Origin: Microbacterium terricola
GTDB taxonomy: Bacteria > Actinomycetota > Actinomycetes > Actinomycetales > Microbacteriaceae
Assembly (NCBI RefSeq): GCF_027943945.1
Contig: NZ_AP027141.1
Coordinates: 2,604,001 to 2,668,000 of the forward strand
Direction of reading: 5' to 3'
DNA: 64,000 nt
Of the stretch, positions 9,233-17,503 are shown in pieces. Under the pieces are notes generated by a model. It was not told the origin of the DNA. It searched no databases and was given only the letters and a program-made list of their open reading frames with translations. Made by a program: the position numbers and the translations under genes. Each line of letters starts with the position of its first letter. Position 1 is the stretch's first letter.

Positions 9233-9269
9233 GTGAAACACGCTTTCATTCAATGAACAAGTGTGTCAC
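9233..9269. promoter_or_regulatory. 37-bp interrupted palindrome in divergent promoter region
   Basis: Outer arms GTGAAACAC and GTGTGTCAC (8 of 9 pairs) and inner arms TTCATT and AATGAA share one centre at 9251. A further short inverted repeat, GTTAG-N7-CTAAC, lies at 9191-9207. The site is 29 nt before the GH1 start and 173 nt before the lipoprotein start. It is a good candidate operator for a dimeric or tetrameric sugar-responsive repressor; no regulator gene is adjacent. Confidence 0.5.
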
Positions 9270-9297
9270 CATGGCACAGAGTTCAGAAAGGACGACC

Positions 9298-10536
9298 ATG
9301 CCTGCTACCTCCTTCCCCGTCGACTTCCTCTGGGGCGTCGCCACCGCCGGTCATCAGAACGAGGGCGACAACGTCACGAGCGACACGTGGTTCCTCGAGA
9401 ACGTGACCCCGACCGTCTTCCAAGAGCGTTCAGGCAAGGCCGCCAACGGCTGGGAGCTGTGGGAGACCGATCTCGACCTCGTCGCCGGCATGGGCCTGAA
9501 CGCGTACCGCTTCTCCGTCGAGTGGGCCCGCATCGAGCCCGTCGAGGGCGAGTTCTCCGAGGAGGCGCTCGCGCACTACGAGGCCGTCGTCGACGGCTGC
9601 ATCGCGCGGGGTCTCGCTCCGATCGTGACCTTCAGCCACTTCACGTCGCCGCACTGGTTCGCCGCGCGCGGAGCGTGGCTCGACGCGGACGCGCCCGCGC
9701 TGTTCGCCCGCTTCGTCGGAGTCGTGATGGATCGCTTCGGCGACCGCATCCGCCTCGCCGTCACCTTCAACGAGCCCGATCTGCCCGAGATGCTGACGTG
9801 GGCGGACCTCCCCCCGTTCGTGGCCGACCTGGAAAGGGCCACCCTCGCCGCGGCGGAGAAGGCTGCCGGCGTCGAGCGCTATCGCGCGGGCAACGTGATG
9901 CTGCGCGAGGACTTCGCCGGCATGCGCGCGGGCATGACCGCCGCGCACCGCGCCGCCACGGCCGCCATCAAGGCCCATCGTCCCGACCTGCCGGTCGGGC
10001 TCTCGCTGGCGATGTGCGACGACGTCGCCGCGCCGGGCGGCGAAGAGCTGCGCGACCGCAAGCGCGCCGAGGTCTACGACTACTGGCTCGAGCTCGCCCG
10101 TGACGACGACTTCGTCGGCGTGCAGAACTACGAGCGCCTGCACTACGGACCGGAGGGCCTTCTCCCGCCCGAGCCGGGGGCGATCCTCAACGGCATGGGG
10201 ACGCCCGTCGATCCTGACTCGCTGCGCGGCGCGGTGCAGTACGCCTATGACGTCAGCGGCGTGCCGATCCTCGTCAGCGAGCACGGCGTCAGCACGCACG
10301 ACGACACCGTCAGAACGGCGTTCATCCAGCCGTCGCTGGAGGGGCTCGCGCAGGCGATCGCCGACGGCGTCCCCGTGCTCGGGTACTGCCACTGGACGCT
10401 GATGGACAACTTCGAGTGGATCTTCGGCTACGGCCCGAAGCTCGGCCTGCACGAGGTCGACCCCGTCACGTTCGCCCGCACCCCCAAGCCGAGCGCGGCC
10501 GAGTACGCGCGACTCGTCGTCGCGCACCGCGGCTGA
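9298..10536 (+). CDS. GH1 beta-glucosidase
   Basis: A 412-residue retaining glycosidase of family GH1. The N-terminal signature DFLWGVATAGHQNEG is present, the acid/base glutamate is Glu159 in TFNEP, and the nucleophile is the Glu in ILVSEHGVS, where SEHG replaces the common TENG. The aglycone-side motif CHWTLMDNFEW is intact. The start is ATG 9298 because GAAAGGA sits just upstream; an in-frame earlier ATG at 9253 lies inside the palindrome and lacks a Shine-Dalgarno. No signal peptide is seen, so it acts in the cytoplasm on imported glucosides. Between two rhamnosidases, it would suit removal of the glucose left after rhamnose is cut from rutinosides. It converges on the second rhamnosidase with a 1-nt gap. 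Confidence 0.92.
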   Translation: MPATSFPVDFLWGVATAGHQNEGDNVTSDTWFLENVTPTVFQERSGKAANGWELWETDLDLVAGMGLNAYRFSVEWARIEPVEGEFSEEALAHYEAVVDGCIARGLAPIVTFSHFTSPHWFAARGAWLDADAPALFARFVGVVMDRFGDRIRLAVTFNEPDLPEMLTWADLPPFVADLERATLAAAEKAAGVERYRAGNVMLREDFAGMRAGMTAAHRAATAAIKAHRPDLPVGLSLAMCDDVAAPGGEELRDRKRAEVYDYWLELARDDDFVGVQNYERLHYGPEGLLPPEPGAILNGMGTPVDPDSLRGAVQYAYDVSGVPILVSEHGVSTHDDTVRTAFIQPSLEGLAQAIADGVPVLGYCHWTLMDNFEWIFGYGPKLGLHEVDPVTFARTPKPSAAEYARLVVAHRG

Positions 10537-10547
10537 CTCAGTCCGCG
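10528..10547. terminator. hairpin across two convergent stop codons
   Basis: CGCGG-CTGA-C-TCAG-T-CCGCG forms a 9-bp stem with one bulge and contains the stops of both the GH1 and the rhamnosidase genes. There is no T-tract, so bidirectional termination is only a suggestion. Confidence 0.35.
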
Positions 10548-13156
10548 AGCGCCACCGCGACGGTCGACTGCCCGGCGGGGAGCGGGATGCTGCGCCCCGC
10601 CGCCTCGAGCGTCGCGGTGACGCCGTGCGGCACCGTGCAGGAGATGGTGGCAGTGTCGCCCTCGCGCGTCCACTCCACCGCGAGGCGTCCGGCGGGCGTG
10701 GCGACGGAGGCGCTCACGTGGGTGAGCCCTGCGTCGAAGTCCGGTTCGATGCGGGCCGCGCGGTAGCCGGGGGCCGCGGCCTGGATGCCGGCGACCCGGC
10801 GGTACAGCCAGTCGTCCACGCAGCCGAAGGCGTAGTGGTTCAGCGAGACGGGGCGCGGCGTGCCGTCGGAGGCTACGGCATCCCATGACTCCCAGATCGT
10901 GGTCGCACCCGCGTCCACTTCGTACAGCCACGAGGGCATCTCGCTCTGCCAGAGCAGGGTGCGCGCCAGGTCGCGGTGGCCCGACTCCCACAGCACGTCG
11001 AGCAGGTAGGGGACCGACAGGAAGCCGGTGTCGAGCCGGTCGCCGCGTGCACGCACGAGCTCGACCAGGCGGGCCGCGGTGCGCGCGCGGACGGCGTCGG
11101 GCACCATGTCGAACGCGAGGGCGAGCACATACACACCCTGCAGCTGCACGGGCAGGTCGCCGGCCTCATCGAGGTGCTCGTCGGCGAACGCGGCTCGCGC
11201 TGCCGCCGCCCGACGGGCGAGATCGGCGGCCTCGTCGTCGCGGCCGAGCACGGCGGTGATCCGGGCGGCGAGGGTGAGCGACTGCGCCCGGAACATCGGG
11301 ACGACGAGCTCACCGGTCAGCCGCGGCGCGACGGCCATCCCCTCGTGCGGCGGCAGCCCCTCGAGCGTGCTGGGGGTGAGCCAGTCGCCGAACTGATCAC
11401 CGGTGGCGCCTGCCTGGAAGTCGACCCAGCGCAGGATCGCGTCGACGTTCTCCTCGAGCACGCGGACGTCGCCCGTGCGCTCGTAGAGCGTCCACGGCAC
11501 GAAGACGATCGCGTCGCTCCACCCCGCCGCCCACTCGATGCCGCCGAGCCCCGTGGCGCTCGCGGCGGCCTCGACGTCGAACGGGGAGCGCGGCGAGGTG
11601 ATCGGCACGGCGCCGTCCGGCAGCTGATCGGCACGGAGGTTCGCGAGCCAGCGCGAGAGGAACGGCACGACCTGCGCGTTGTTCGTCGCGGCGGGGGCGA
11701 AGACCTGGGCGTCGCCCGTCCAGCCCACCTTCTCGCGCTGCGGGCAGTCGGTCGGGATGGACACGAAGTTGCCCCGCTGGCTCCACACCACGTTCTCGTG
11801 CAGGCGGTTCAGGCGCGCATCCGACGTCGTGAAGGTGCCGGTCTGCTCGAGGTCGCTCGCGATGACGATCGCGGTGGCCTCGAACCCGGCCGCGCCGGAG
11901 ACGCGCGCGTAGCGGAACCCGTGGAAGGTGAACGCCGGCTCGTAGACCTCGTCGCCGCCCGCGGCGACGTAGACGTCGGTCTGCTCCTTGTTGATGCCGC
12001 GGATGTTGTCGAACCACTCCCCCTGCGCGTCGAGCGTCTCGGTGTGCTCGATGGTGACCCGGTCGCCTGCCGCAGCGCCGGTCAGCCGCAGCCGGACGCG
12101 GCCGGCGATCACCTGCCCGAAGTCGACGACGGTGCCTCCCGCGGTCTCTCGAGAGGTCACGGCGGGGAGCTCGGCCACGCGCCGCATCGGCTCGCCCGCG
12201 AACGGCACGAGCCTGTCCGGGATGCCGTCCCGCACGGCGACGGGCGTCCAGCCGGCGTCGTCGAAGCCCACCGCATCCCATCCGCGCGGTACCGCACGGG
12301 CGTCGAAGCACTCGCCGACGAACAGGTCGGCATACCGCCACGGTCCCGGGGCGGAGCGGGCGGCGTCGCCCGAGCCGATGACCCGGCTGGTGCCGTCGGC
12401 GAGGTCGAGGTGCAGCTGCCAGAGCGCGGCGGTGCGGTCGCCGAACTGCGCGCTCGAGCCGGTGATCCCGATCCGGCCGGCCCACCAGCCGTCCGCGAGC
12501 GCGATGCCCACGACGTTCTCACCCGCCACCAGCTGATCGGTGACGTCGTAGCACTGGACGCTGATCCGGTGCGCGTAGCTGTCGAATCCGGGCGCGAGCA
12601 CCTCATCGCCGACCTCGGCCCCGTTGACACTCGCGGTGTAGACCCCCTCCGCGGTCGCGAACAGCCGGGCCCGCAGCGGCGCCGCATCGAGCCGCACCGT
12701 CTGCCGCAGCAGCTGCACGGGGCGCAGCCGGTCCTCCGGCGGCGTGTCTCCGGCCGCTCCCCTGATCCAGTCGAGCAGGCTCCAGCGCTCGAGCGCCGTG
12801 GGCTGCTGCGTCGGCTCGACCCAGCGTGCAGCGGTCCAGTCGGAGGCACGCAGCAGGGCGGTCCCGAAGATCGACGCCGCGGTGGCGCGCCCGCCGTCGG
12901 CCGACCAGCTCTCGACGGTCCAGCCGTAGTCGGCGTTCGAGGCCAGCGGCTCACCCGCATAGGGGATGAGGCTCGTGCCCGCGCCGGCGAGCCGGCCGGT
13001 GTCCCACACGGCGTTCCCCGCCGCATCCGACACGACGATGCGTGCGGCGACCTGGGTGTGTGCGACGGTCCAGGTGAACCGGGGAGCATCGGTCGCGACC
13101 GCCAGCGGTGCGCGTGCGTACTCGACCCGCAGGTCGCGGCATTCCGGTGCGCTCAC
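10538..13156 (-). CDS. alpha-L-rhamnosidase, GH78 family (full length)
   Basis: An 872-residue complete GH78 enzyme. The N-terminal fibronectin/Bac_rhamnosid_N-type domains run from APRFTWTVAHTQVAARIVV to GDRTAALWQLHLDL. The conserved concanavalin-like domain has VVDFGQVIAGRVRLR and FTFHGFRYARVSG. The catalytic barrel begins with GNFVSIPTDCPQREKVGWTG, and a C-terminal beta-sandwich (SVATPAGRLAVEWTR) closes the protein. The start is GTG 13156, with AAAGGAG 7 nt upstream. No secretion signal is visible. It is a diverged paralogue of the truncated rhamnosidase at 1-1257. It is followed upstream by a PfkB kinase gene and converges with the beta-glucosidase, giving a cytoplasmic glycoside-trimming set. 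A weak inverted repeat ACCTT-N6-AAGGT at 13184-13199 lies in its promoter region. Confidence 0.93.
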   Translation of the reverse strand: MSAPECRDLRVEYARAPLAVATDAPRFTWTVAHTQVAARIVVSDAAGNAVWDTGRLAGAGTSLIPYAGEPLASNADYGWTVESWSADGGRATAASIFGTALLRASDWTAARWVEPTQQPTALERWSLLDWIRGAAGDTPPEDRLRPVQLLRQTVRLDAAPLRARLFATAEGVYTASVNGAEVGDEVLAPGFDSYAHRISVQCYDVTDQLVAGENVVGIALADGWWAGRIGITGSSAQFGDRTAALWQLHLDLADGTSRVIGSGDAARSAPGPWRYADLFVGECFDARAVPRGWDAVGFDDAGWTPVAVRDGIPDRLVPFAGEPMRRVAELPAVTSRETAGGTVVDFGQVIAGRVRLRLTGAAAGDRVTIEHTETLDAQGEWFDNIRGINKEQTDVYVAAGGDEVYEPAFTFHGFRYARVSGAAGFEATAIVIASDLEQTGTFTTSDARLNRLHENVVWSQRGNFVSIPTDCPQREKVGWTGDAQVFAPAATNNAQVVPFLSRWLANLRADQLPDGAVPITSPRSPFDVEAAASATGLGGIEWAAGWSDAIVFVPWTLYERTGDVRVLEENVDAILRWVDFQAGATGDQFGDWLTPSTLEGLPPHEGMAVAPRLTGELVVPMFRAQSLTLAARITAVLGRDDEAADLARRAAAARAAFADEHLDEAGDLPVQLQGVYVLALAFDMVPDAVRARTAARLVELVRARGDRLDTGFLSVPYLLDVLWESGHRDLARTLLWQSEMPSWLYEVDAGATTIWESWDAVASDGTPRPVSLNHYAFGCVDDWLYRRVAGIQAAAPGYRAARIEPDFDAGLTHVSASVATPAGRLAVEWTREGDTATISCTVPHGVTATLEAAGRSIPLPAGQSTVAVALAD

Positions 13157-13219
13157 GCTGTGCTCCTTTGCAGTGGTCTGAATACCTTACTTCAAAGGTT
13201 TTCCCGTCACACGCAGAGG

Positions 13220-14068
13220 TCAGCGCACGAGGCGCGGGTGCAGGTGCGCGCTCGAGAGCGCGACGACCGCCTGCGCAGCGCCGGCCTCGAGGCACGCGTC
13301 GAGATCGGCGCCGCGGAGGGAGGCGGCGAGGAACCCGGCCATGAACGCGTCGCCCGCGCCGTTGGTGTCGACGACCTCGGCGGGCACGGCGGGCACCTCG
13401 GCGCGTCGACCGTCCGCGCGCAGGGCGATCGCGCCGCGGGCGCCCAGGGTGCACACCGCCAGGCGCGGGCCGCGCTCGAGGCAGCGGGCCATCAGCATCC
13501 ATGGATCGTCGACGGCGTCGTCGTTCATGAACACGACGTCCGCCGCCGCGACGAACGGCTCGTGGAACGCGGACGACCCGTCGTAATCGTGCAGGTCGAT
13601 CCACGCGGGGGCCGACCAGGAGCGACGTGCGAGCAGCAGCGCGCCGAGCTCGCTCAGGTCGACCACGGCGATGCCGGCGGAGGCGAGCGCGGACTCAACG
13701 AGGGCGATCGTCTCGTCGGCAGGGGTGGACGGCGTCGCCACGTAGAGCGACACCCGCTCGCCGTGCGCGGTCATGAGGTTGACGTGCTGCTCGGTCCGCA
13801 CGGAGGGATGCTGCCGCAGGCGCACGCCGGCAGCCGCCAGCGCCTGGGCCACCCTGGCGCCCTCGTCGTCCTCCCCGAGGAGCGCGTGCAGCTCGGTGTC
13901 GACGCCGAGCGCGGACAGGTGCACCGCCTTGCCCGCCGACGTGCCGCCGACCGTGCGCACCGATCGCTCGGCGAACTGCATGTGCGGGACGGGCTCGGGC
14001 AGGCGGTCGAGCTGGATCAGGTGGTTCCACGCCGCAGGCCCGCAGACGACGACGCTCGGCTGGGTCAC
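13220..14068 (-). CDS. PfkB-family carbohydrate kinase
   Basis: A 282-residue ribokinase-fold sugar or nucleoside kinase. Signature 1 is seen as VGGTSAGKAVHLSALG near residue 40, and signature 2 as VDTNGAGDAFMAG near residue 236, with the catalytic Asp in GAGD and the anion hole intact. It is a little shorter than typical ribokinases (about 300) but nothing essential is missing. It sits 63 nt upstream of the rhamnosidase gene in the same direction and 19 nt downstream of nothing translated in its own strand except the second importer operon. The substrate cannot be read from sequence; a ketose, rhamnulose-like or glucosyl product of the neighbouring glycosidases is inferred. Confidence 0.85.
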   Translation of the reverse strand: MTQPSVVVCGPAAWNHLIQLDRLPEPVPHMQFAERSVRTVGGTSAGKAVHLSALGVDTELHALLGEDDEGARVAQALAAAGVRLRQHPSVRTEQHVNLMTAHGERVSLYVATPSTPADETIALVESALASAGIAVVDLSELGALLLARRSWSAPAWIDLHDYDGSSAFHEPFVAAADVVFMNDDAVDDPWMLMARCLERGPRLAVCTLGARGAIALRADGRRAEVPAVPAEVVDTNGAGDAFMAGFLAASLRGADLDACLEAGAAQAVVALSSAHLHPRLVR

Positions 14069-14087
14069 CGCCCCAGTCTGCCCCTGA

Positions 14088-15641
14088 TCACTCCGCGACG
14101 GCCGGCGCCAGGCGGTGCGCTGCCGCGATGAGCCGGCGGGTGTACGGGTGCTGTCCGTCGCGGAAGATCGACGCGGCCGGGGCGGTCTCGACGATGCGGC
14201 CCTGCTGCATCACGGCGACCCGGTGCGAGATGCGGCGCACCACGGCGAGATCGTGCGAGATGAACACGTATGCGACGCCGGTGCGCTCCTGCAGCTCGAT
14301 GAGCAGATCGAGGATCGTCGCCTGCACGCTGACGTCGAGAGCCGAGGTCGGCTCGTCGCACACGATCACCGGGGAGCGGCCGGCGAAGGCCCGCGCGATC
14401 GCGACGCGCTGCTTCTGCCCGCCCGAGAGGCGACCGGGCAGCTTGTCGAGCACGTCCAGCGGCAGGCCGGTGCGCACGACGAGCTCCTCCGGCGTGGTGT
14501 CGCCGCCGAGGAGCTGGATCGAGCGGCGCAGGGTCTGCCGCACGGAGCGCCGGGGGTTCAGCGACGCGTCGGGGCTCTGGAACACGACCTGCACCGGCGG
14601 AGGGGCGGATGCCGCGTCCACCGCCACCGTCCCGTCGTGGGAGACGAGTCCGGCGAGGACCCGACCGAGAGTGGTCTTGCCGCTGCCGGACTCCCCGACC
14701 ACCCCGAGCGTCTCCCCCGGGTGCAGCTGCAAGTCGACCCCGTCGAGGGCGAGGTGCGCGCCGTAGCGCTTCGAGATGCCGGATGCGGTGAGGATCGGCG
14801 ACCCGACGCGAGCGGGCTCAGGACGGGCCGGACCGTCGATCGGGGGAATCGCGGCGACCAGCTCGCGCGTGTACGGATGAGCGGGCACCGCGGTGAGCTC
14901 CGCCGAGGTCGTGGTCTCGACGAGGTGGCCGCTCTCGAGCACGGCGACGCGGTCGCAGTGCGCGGCGACGAGCGGCAGGTCGTGGCTGATCAGCAGGCTC
15001 GCGAAGCCGATCTCGGACTGCAGCCGGGTGATCAGGGCGAGCACGCCCGCCTGTACCTCGCTGTCGAGGCCGGTGGTCGGCTCGTCGAGGATGAGCAGCT
15101 GCGGCCGGGCGGCGAGCGCCATCGCGATCATCACGCGCTGCTGCTGCCCGCCCGACAGCTCGTGCGGGTAGCGGCCGGCCAGCAGCTCGGGGTCCGGGAG
15201 CGCGACCTCCTCCAGCGAGCGCACGGTGCGGGCGCGCACGTCGCGGCGGTCGATGCCGCGCAGGCGGTGCGTCTCGGCGACCTGCGCACCCACGGTCGCG
15301 GTGGGGTTCAGCGCACGTGCGGGCTCCTGATAGACGACGCCGATGCGATCGCGGCGGTATGCGCGCAGCCGCGCCGCGTCGAGCCGGAGCACGTCCACGC
15401 CGTCGACGAGCAGCTCGTCGGCCCGCACCCGGCTGCCGGCGGGCAGGTAGCGGGTGAGCGCGAGCGCGACCGTGCTCTTTCCCGAGCCGGACTCCCCCAC
15501 GAGGCCGAACGCCTCGCCCGCGCGGATGTCGAGGTCGAGGCCGTGCACGGCTCGGCGCTGCTCGCGGTCGACGAGGTAGTCGACGGTGAGCCCGCGTGCG
15601 CTGACGATGCGGTCGCCCGCGGTGACGATGCCTCCGCTCAT
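14088..15641 (-). CDS. ABC importer ATPase with two fused nucleotide-binding domains (DppD-DppF type)
   Basis: A single 517-residue protein carries both ATPases of a peptide-type importer. The first domain has Walker A GESGSGKSTV, signature LSGGQQQR and Walker B LLILDEPTTGLD. The second has GESGSGKTTL, LSGGQKQR and VIVCDEPTSALD. The start is ATG 15641, overlapping the permease stop by 4 nt (ATGA); the frame remains open farther upstream but that part is antisense of the permease coding logic. It is the last gene of the 14088-19054 operon: lipoprotein, two permeases, dual ATPase. The subunit partition differs from the first importer (permease-ATPase fusion plus single ATPase), so the two systems are not recent duplicates. 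Confidence 0.92.
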   Translation of the reverse strand: MSGGIVTAGDRIVSARGLTVDYLVDREQRRAVHGLDLDIRAGEAFGLVGESGSGKSTVALALTRYLPAGSRVRADELLVDGVDVLRLDAARLRAYRRDRIGVVYQEPARALNPTATVGAQVAETHRLRGIDRRDVRARTVRSLEEVALPDPELLAGRYPHELSGGQQQRVMIAMALAARPQLLILDEPTTGLDSEVQAGVLALITRLQSEIGFASLLISHDLPLVAAHCDRVAVLESGHLVETTTSAELTAVPAHPYTRELVAAIPPIDGPARPEPARVGSPILTASGISKRYGAHLALDGVDLQLHPGETLGVVGESGSGKTTLGRVLAGLVSHDGTVAVDAASAPPPVQVVFQSPDASLNPRRSVRQTLRRSIQLLGGDTTPEELVVRTGLPLDVLDKLPGRLSGGQKQRVAIARAFAGRSPVIVCDEPTSALDVSVQATILDLLIELQERTGVAYVFISHDLAVVRRISHRVAVMQQGRIVETAPAASIFRDGQHPYTRRLIAAAHRLAPAVAE

Positions 15642-16525
15642 CGGCGCAGCACCTCCTTCAGGTTGTCGCCGATGAGGTTGACCGACACGACCAGCGAGGC
15701 GATCGCGAGAGCGGGGAACACCAGGGTCCACCACGCGCCCTGCAGATACGCGCGGTTCTCGTTGACCGCGAGCCCCCAGTCCGGCGAGGGCGGAGCGGCG
15801 GCGAGGCCGAGGAACGACAGCGAGGAGGCGACGAACACCGCAGCGCCGAGGCTCAGCGTGGCCTGCACCAGCACCTGCGGCCAGACGTTGGGCAGCAGCT
15901 CTTTGAGCAGCACGCGCCCGGTGCGCTCGCCCTGCAGCTGAGCGCTGGTCACATAGTCCTTGCCCATCTCGACGAGCACCTCGGCGCGGATGATGCGCGC
16001 GATCCCCGGGGCGAAGAGCACCCCGACCGCGAGCGCGAGCACCAGCGGGCTGCTGCCGAAGGCACCGACCACCACGAGCAGGAAGATGATGCCGGGCAGC
16101 GCGAGGAACACGTCGAACACGCGCATGAAGGCCTGATCGATCCAGCTGCGGTGGTAGCCGGCCGCCAGGCCCATCGCCGCGCCGAGCAGGGTCGCGATGA
16201 TGGTGCCGGCCGGGCCGATCTGCAGTGCCGACTCGGCGCCGGCGAGCACGCGCGCGAACACGTCGCGGCCGATCCGGTCGGTGCCGAACCAGTGCTCGGG
16301 GCTCGGCGGGGCGAGCTTCGCGCCGGTGTCCGCGAACGGGTCGACGCCGAGCCACCGCCAGGTGATCGCGACCACCACCCAGAACACGACGATCGCCGCG
16401 CACAGCGTGAAGGTCGGCCGGCGCAGCAGGGCGCCCCAGGTCGACGCACGGCGGGCGTACCGCACGGCGCTGTGGGAGACGGGCGCCACGGCGACGCGTT
16501 CGGGCGCGAGGGCTTCCGCGGTCAT
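15638..16525 (-). CDS. ABC importer permease (DppC-like)
   Basis: A 295-residue inner-membrane permease. An N-terminal cytoplasmic stretch precedes TM1 (FTLCAAIVVFWVVVAITW). The DppC-type loop HWFGTDRIGRDVFARVLAGA and the EAA-like coupling segment (RIIRAEVLVEMGKDYVTSAQ) then appear in the expected order. It overlaps the dual-ATPase gene by 4 nt at its 3' end and begins 1 nt after the stop of the other permease. It forms the translocation pore with the 16527-17498 product. The substrate is not predictable from the sequence. Confidence 0.9.
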   Translation of the reverse strand: MTAEALAPERVAVAPVSHSAVRYARRASTWGALLRRPTFTLCAAIVVFWVVVAITWRWLGVDPFADTGAKLAPPSPEHWFGTDRIGRDVFARVLAGAESALQIGPAGTIIATLLGAAMGLAAGYHRSWIDQAFMRVFDVFLALPGIIFLLVVVGAFGSSPLVLALAVGVLFAPGIARIIRAEVLVEMGKDYVTSAQLQGERTGRVLLKELLPNVWPQVLVQATLSLGAAVFVASSLSFLGLAAAPPSPDWGLAVNENRAYLQGAWWTLVFPALAIASLVVSVNLIGDNLKEVLRR

Positions 16526-16526
16526 C

Positions 16527-17498
16527 TCAGTCCTTCCTCGCGTAGCGCACGCGCGGGTCGATGAGCGTGAAGGCGATGTCGGTGAGCAGCAGCGCCGTCA
16601 GGGCGACGAGCCCGGTGATCATGACACCGGCCTCGAGCACGAAGATGTCCTTCTCCTGCGTCGCCGTCACCAGCAGCTCCCCGAGCCCCGGGTAGCCGAA
16701 CAGCGTCTCGACGACGGCGCTCCCGCCCAGGAGTGCGCCCAGATACACGCCGAGCAGCGACACGGTGGGGATGAGCGCGTTGCGGGCGACGTGCCCGCCG
16801 AACAGGGCGGGGCCGCGCACGCCCTTCACGACGGCGGTCCGGTAGAACTGCGAGCCGGTCGTCTCGACGACGCCGGTCCGCGTCATCCGCGCGACCACCG
16901 ACACGTAGCCGAGGGCGAGGGTGATCGCCGGAAGGGTCATCGCGCGCAGCTGCGGCAGGAACCCCTCGCCGACGCCCGCACCCGACTGGATCGGCAGCAC
17001 CGGCAGCAGCAGCGCGAACACGATGAGCAGCACCACCCCGACAACGAACTCGGGCACCGAGGCGAGCGACATGAGCAGGACGGTCAGCGCCCTGTCGGTG
17101 CGGGATCCCTCGGTGCGCGCCTGGAGCACCCCGAGGCCGAGCGCCACCGGCACGAGGATCGCGAACGCGAAGAGTCCGAGCGCGAACGAGTTGAGCAGCC
17201 GCTCGAGCACGAGCCCGACCACCGGATCCCCGTAGACCAGGCTCGTGCCCCAGTCGCCGGTGGCGAACCCGCCGAGCCAGGCGAGGTAGCGGGCCACCAG
17301 CGGCCCGTCCAGCCCGCGCTCGGCGTTCCACGCCTGCACCTGATCGAGCGTCGCGTACGGACCGAGTGCGTTGCGACCAGGGTCGCCCGGCACCACCTGC
17401 ACCAGCCAGAACACGAGCACGGAGACGACCAGCAGCACCAGCGGAATCTGCACGGCCCGCTGGCCGATGATCCGGTAGTGCTGCCGGCCGCCTCCCAT
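16527..17498 (-). CDS. ABC importer permease (DppB-like)
   Basis: A 323-residue DppB-type permease. It has TM1 (VQIPLVLLVVSVLVFWLVQV) followed by VPGDPGRNALGPYAT, the loop GDWGTSLVYGDPV, and the cytoplasmic coupling region MTRTGVVETTGSQFYRTAVV. ATG 17498 is chosen because GGAG lies 8 nt upstream; GTG 17507, three codons earlier, overlaps the lipoprotein stop (GTGA) and is the alternative. It is the second gene of the operon, following the substrate-binding lipoprotein by 5 nt. Confidence 0.9.
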   Translation of the reverse strand: MGGGRQHYRIIGQRAVQIPLVLLVVSVLVFWLVQVVPGDPGRNALGPYATLDQVQAWNAERGLDGPLVARYLAWLGGFATGDWGTSLVYGDPVVGLVLERLLNSFALGLFAFAILVPVALGLGVLQARTEGSRTDRALTVLLMSLASVPEFVVGVVLLIVFALLLPVLPIQSGAGVGEGFLPQLRAMTLPAITLALGYVSVVARMTRTGVVETTGSQFYRTAVVKGVRGPALFGGHVARNALIPTVSLLGVYLGALLGGSAVVETLFGYPGLGELLVTATQEKDIFVLEAGVMITGLVALTALLLTDIAFTLIDPRVRYARKD

Positions 17499-17503
17499 GC
17501 CCG

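Noticed and set aside
10976..14131. A 1051-codon open frame on the plus strand
   Set aside because: It is antisense to the GH78 and PfkB genes, Arg/Gly/His-rich with no domain, and reflects GC-rich third codon positions.
14115..15941. A 608-codon plus-strand open frame over the dual ATPase
   Set aside because: The minus strand carries Walker A/B and signature motifs twice; the plus frame is low-complexity.
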